Source of the DNA: Ruaniaceae bacterium
GTDB lineage: Bacteria > Actinomycetota > Actinomycetes > Actinomycetales > Actinomycetaceae
Direction: 5' to 3'
NCBI GenBank assembly: GCA_030450655.1
Contig: JAKDIE010000092.1
Coordinates: 1 to 6,023, forward strand
Length of the DNA stretch: 6,023 nt
In this document: one piece after another, positions 5,758-6,023 of the stretch
How the letters are laid out: every line of letters begins with the position of its first letter
Position numbering within the stretch: position 1 is the stretch's first letter
Notes under the pieces: model-generated
The model's database searches: none
What the model saw: the letters and a program-made list of their open reading frames with translations, nothing else
What the model was told of the DNA's origin: nothing
Program-made: the position numbers and the translations under genes

Positions 5758-5829
5758 CGTCATCCCGCGCCGCGCACCCTTCGTCATCCCGCGCCGCCAA
5801 ACCTTCGTCATCCCGCGCCGTCCATCCTT
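5758..5829. repeat. 24-bp tandem array, three units, running into element copy B
   Basis: Units begin at 5758, 5782 and 5806. Each has the constant block CGTCATCCCGCGCCG, then a variable stretch of about 5-6 bases, then CCTT. The next unit at 5830 becomes the full hairpin of copy B. The array starts 61 bp upstream of the phosphatase start codon. Read on the minus strand it gives the repeated RRGMTK peptide, which is a by-product of the period being a multiple of three. Confidence 0.75.
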
Positions 5830-5908
5830 CGTCATCCCGCGCGAAGTCGCGGGATCCAGGCTCAGGGATGCCACGCGACGGTGGCGTCCTGGATCAAAGC
5901 GACTGGCG
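5830..5908. repeat. Second, degraded copy (B) of the composite element
   Basis: The left hairpin is intact: ATCCCGCG (5834-5841) with CGCGGGAT (5848-5855), loop CGAAGT. The core after GGATCCAGGC follows that of copy A at about two thirds identity with the same spacing to a second CTGGAT (5889-5894). The right hairpin is lost: only CTGGAT..GCGACT remains. It has the same orientation as copy A, 1190 bp away. Confidence 0.65.
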
Positions 5909-5924
5909 TACGGGGCGTCGACGG

Positions 5925-6023
5925 GTGAGCGTGCGCACCGCGTATGAAGCCGCGGGTTTGTTCGGCCCGGATGGCGACGGTGCGGCCCGAGGCGTGAGCG
6001 TGTGCGTCTATCGGGAGATAGTT
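5925..6023 (+). CDS. Possible 5' end of a gene running off the right edge
   Basis: A frame opening at GTG 5925 (or GTG 5931) stays open for 33 codons to the window edge. It reads like a plausible protein start, with AYEAAGLFGPDGDG early and VYREIV at the end. The ribosome site is weak (ACGG just upstream) and no promoter is clear. Too little is present for a family call. The peptide shape loosely recalls the extreme N-terminus of some PLP-dependent aminotransferases, but I do not assign it. Part of it resembles a peptide encoded by the degenerate repeat at 4351-4420, so it may instead be noncoding duplicated DNA. Confidence 0.3.
   Translation, partial: MSVRTAYEAAGLFGPDGDGAARGVSVCVYREIV

Noticed and set aside
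5758..5860. CRISPR array
   Set aside because: The constant block is about 15 bp and spacing is only 24 bp, so there is no room for spacers, and no cas gene is present.
5698..5874. N-terminal extension of the phosphatase by 59 residues
   Set aside because: The added residues are translated repeat DNA (RRGMTK periodicity), while the family motif NFRDTGG sits at the usual distance from the ATG at 5697.

Overview
This looks like chromosomal DNA from a high-G+C bacterium, most likely an actinobacterium. The evidence is the strong G/C third-position bias, Shine-Dalgarno-led genes, and the pairing of a stand-alone baeRF family 3 protein with a PtpB-type tyrosine phosphatase. No rRNA, tRNA, CRISPR array, transposase or integrase is visible. 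I cannot assign a genus from the sequence alone.

Left part (1-1546). Two genes lie head-to-tail on the minus strand, separated by 16 bp. The first (504-1274) encodes a complete 256-residue protein. The second (487 down to the window edge) is partial. They are paralogues: their first ~70 residues align without a gap, and the similarity continues weakly into a second helical segment. I do not recognise the family. The partial gene ends in runs of G and C that may be assembly noise. A 272-bp divergent spacer separates this pair from the plus-strand genes.

Middle (1547-4194). A 367-residue baeRF family 3 protein (a bacterial relative of the archaeal/eukaryotic release factor fold) is followed, after a 131-bp gap holding a strong stem-loop, by a 470-residue 12-helix MFS transporter with the SLC45/GPH-type loop motif. 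The gap makes one compact operon uncertain.

Right part (4195-6023). About 680 bp without a convincing gene is packed with repeats, hairpins and duplications. A minus-strand tyrosine phosphatase (272 residues, P-loop HCTAGKDRTG) follows, then more repeats, then the possible start of another plus-strand gene running off the edge. The repeats form one family: palindromic units of the GTCATCCCGCG / GGATCCAG type. They occur as a 93-bp inverted composite element with compensatory stem changes, a degraded second copy, a 24-bp tandem array and a 33-bp tandem array. A 69-bp direct duplication includes the last codons of the phosphatase gene. The element copies bracket the phosphatase gene in the same orientation.

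Functional links between the three recognisable proteins (release-factor-like, sugar-type transporter, phosphatase) are not evident. The most unusual content is the unknown paralogous gene pair and the structured repeat family around the phosphatase gene.
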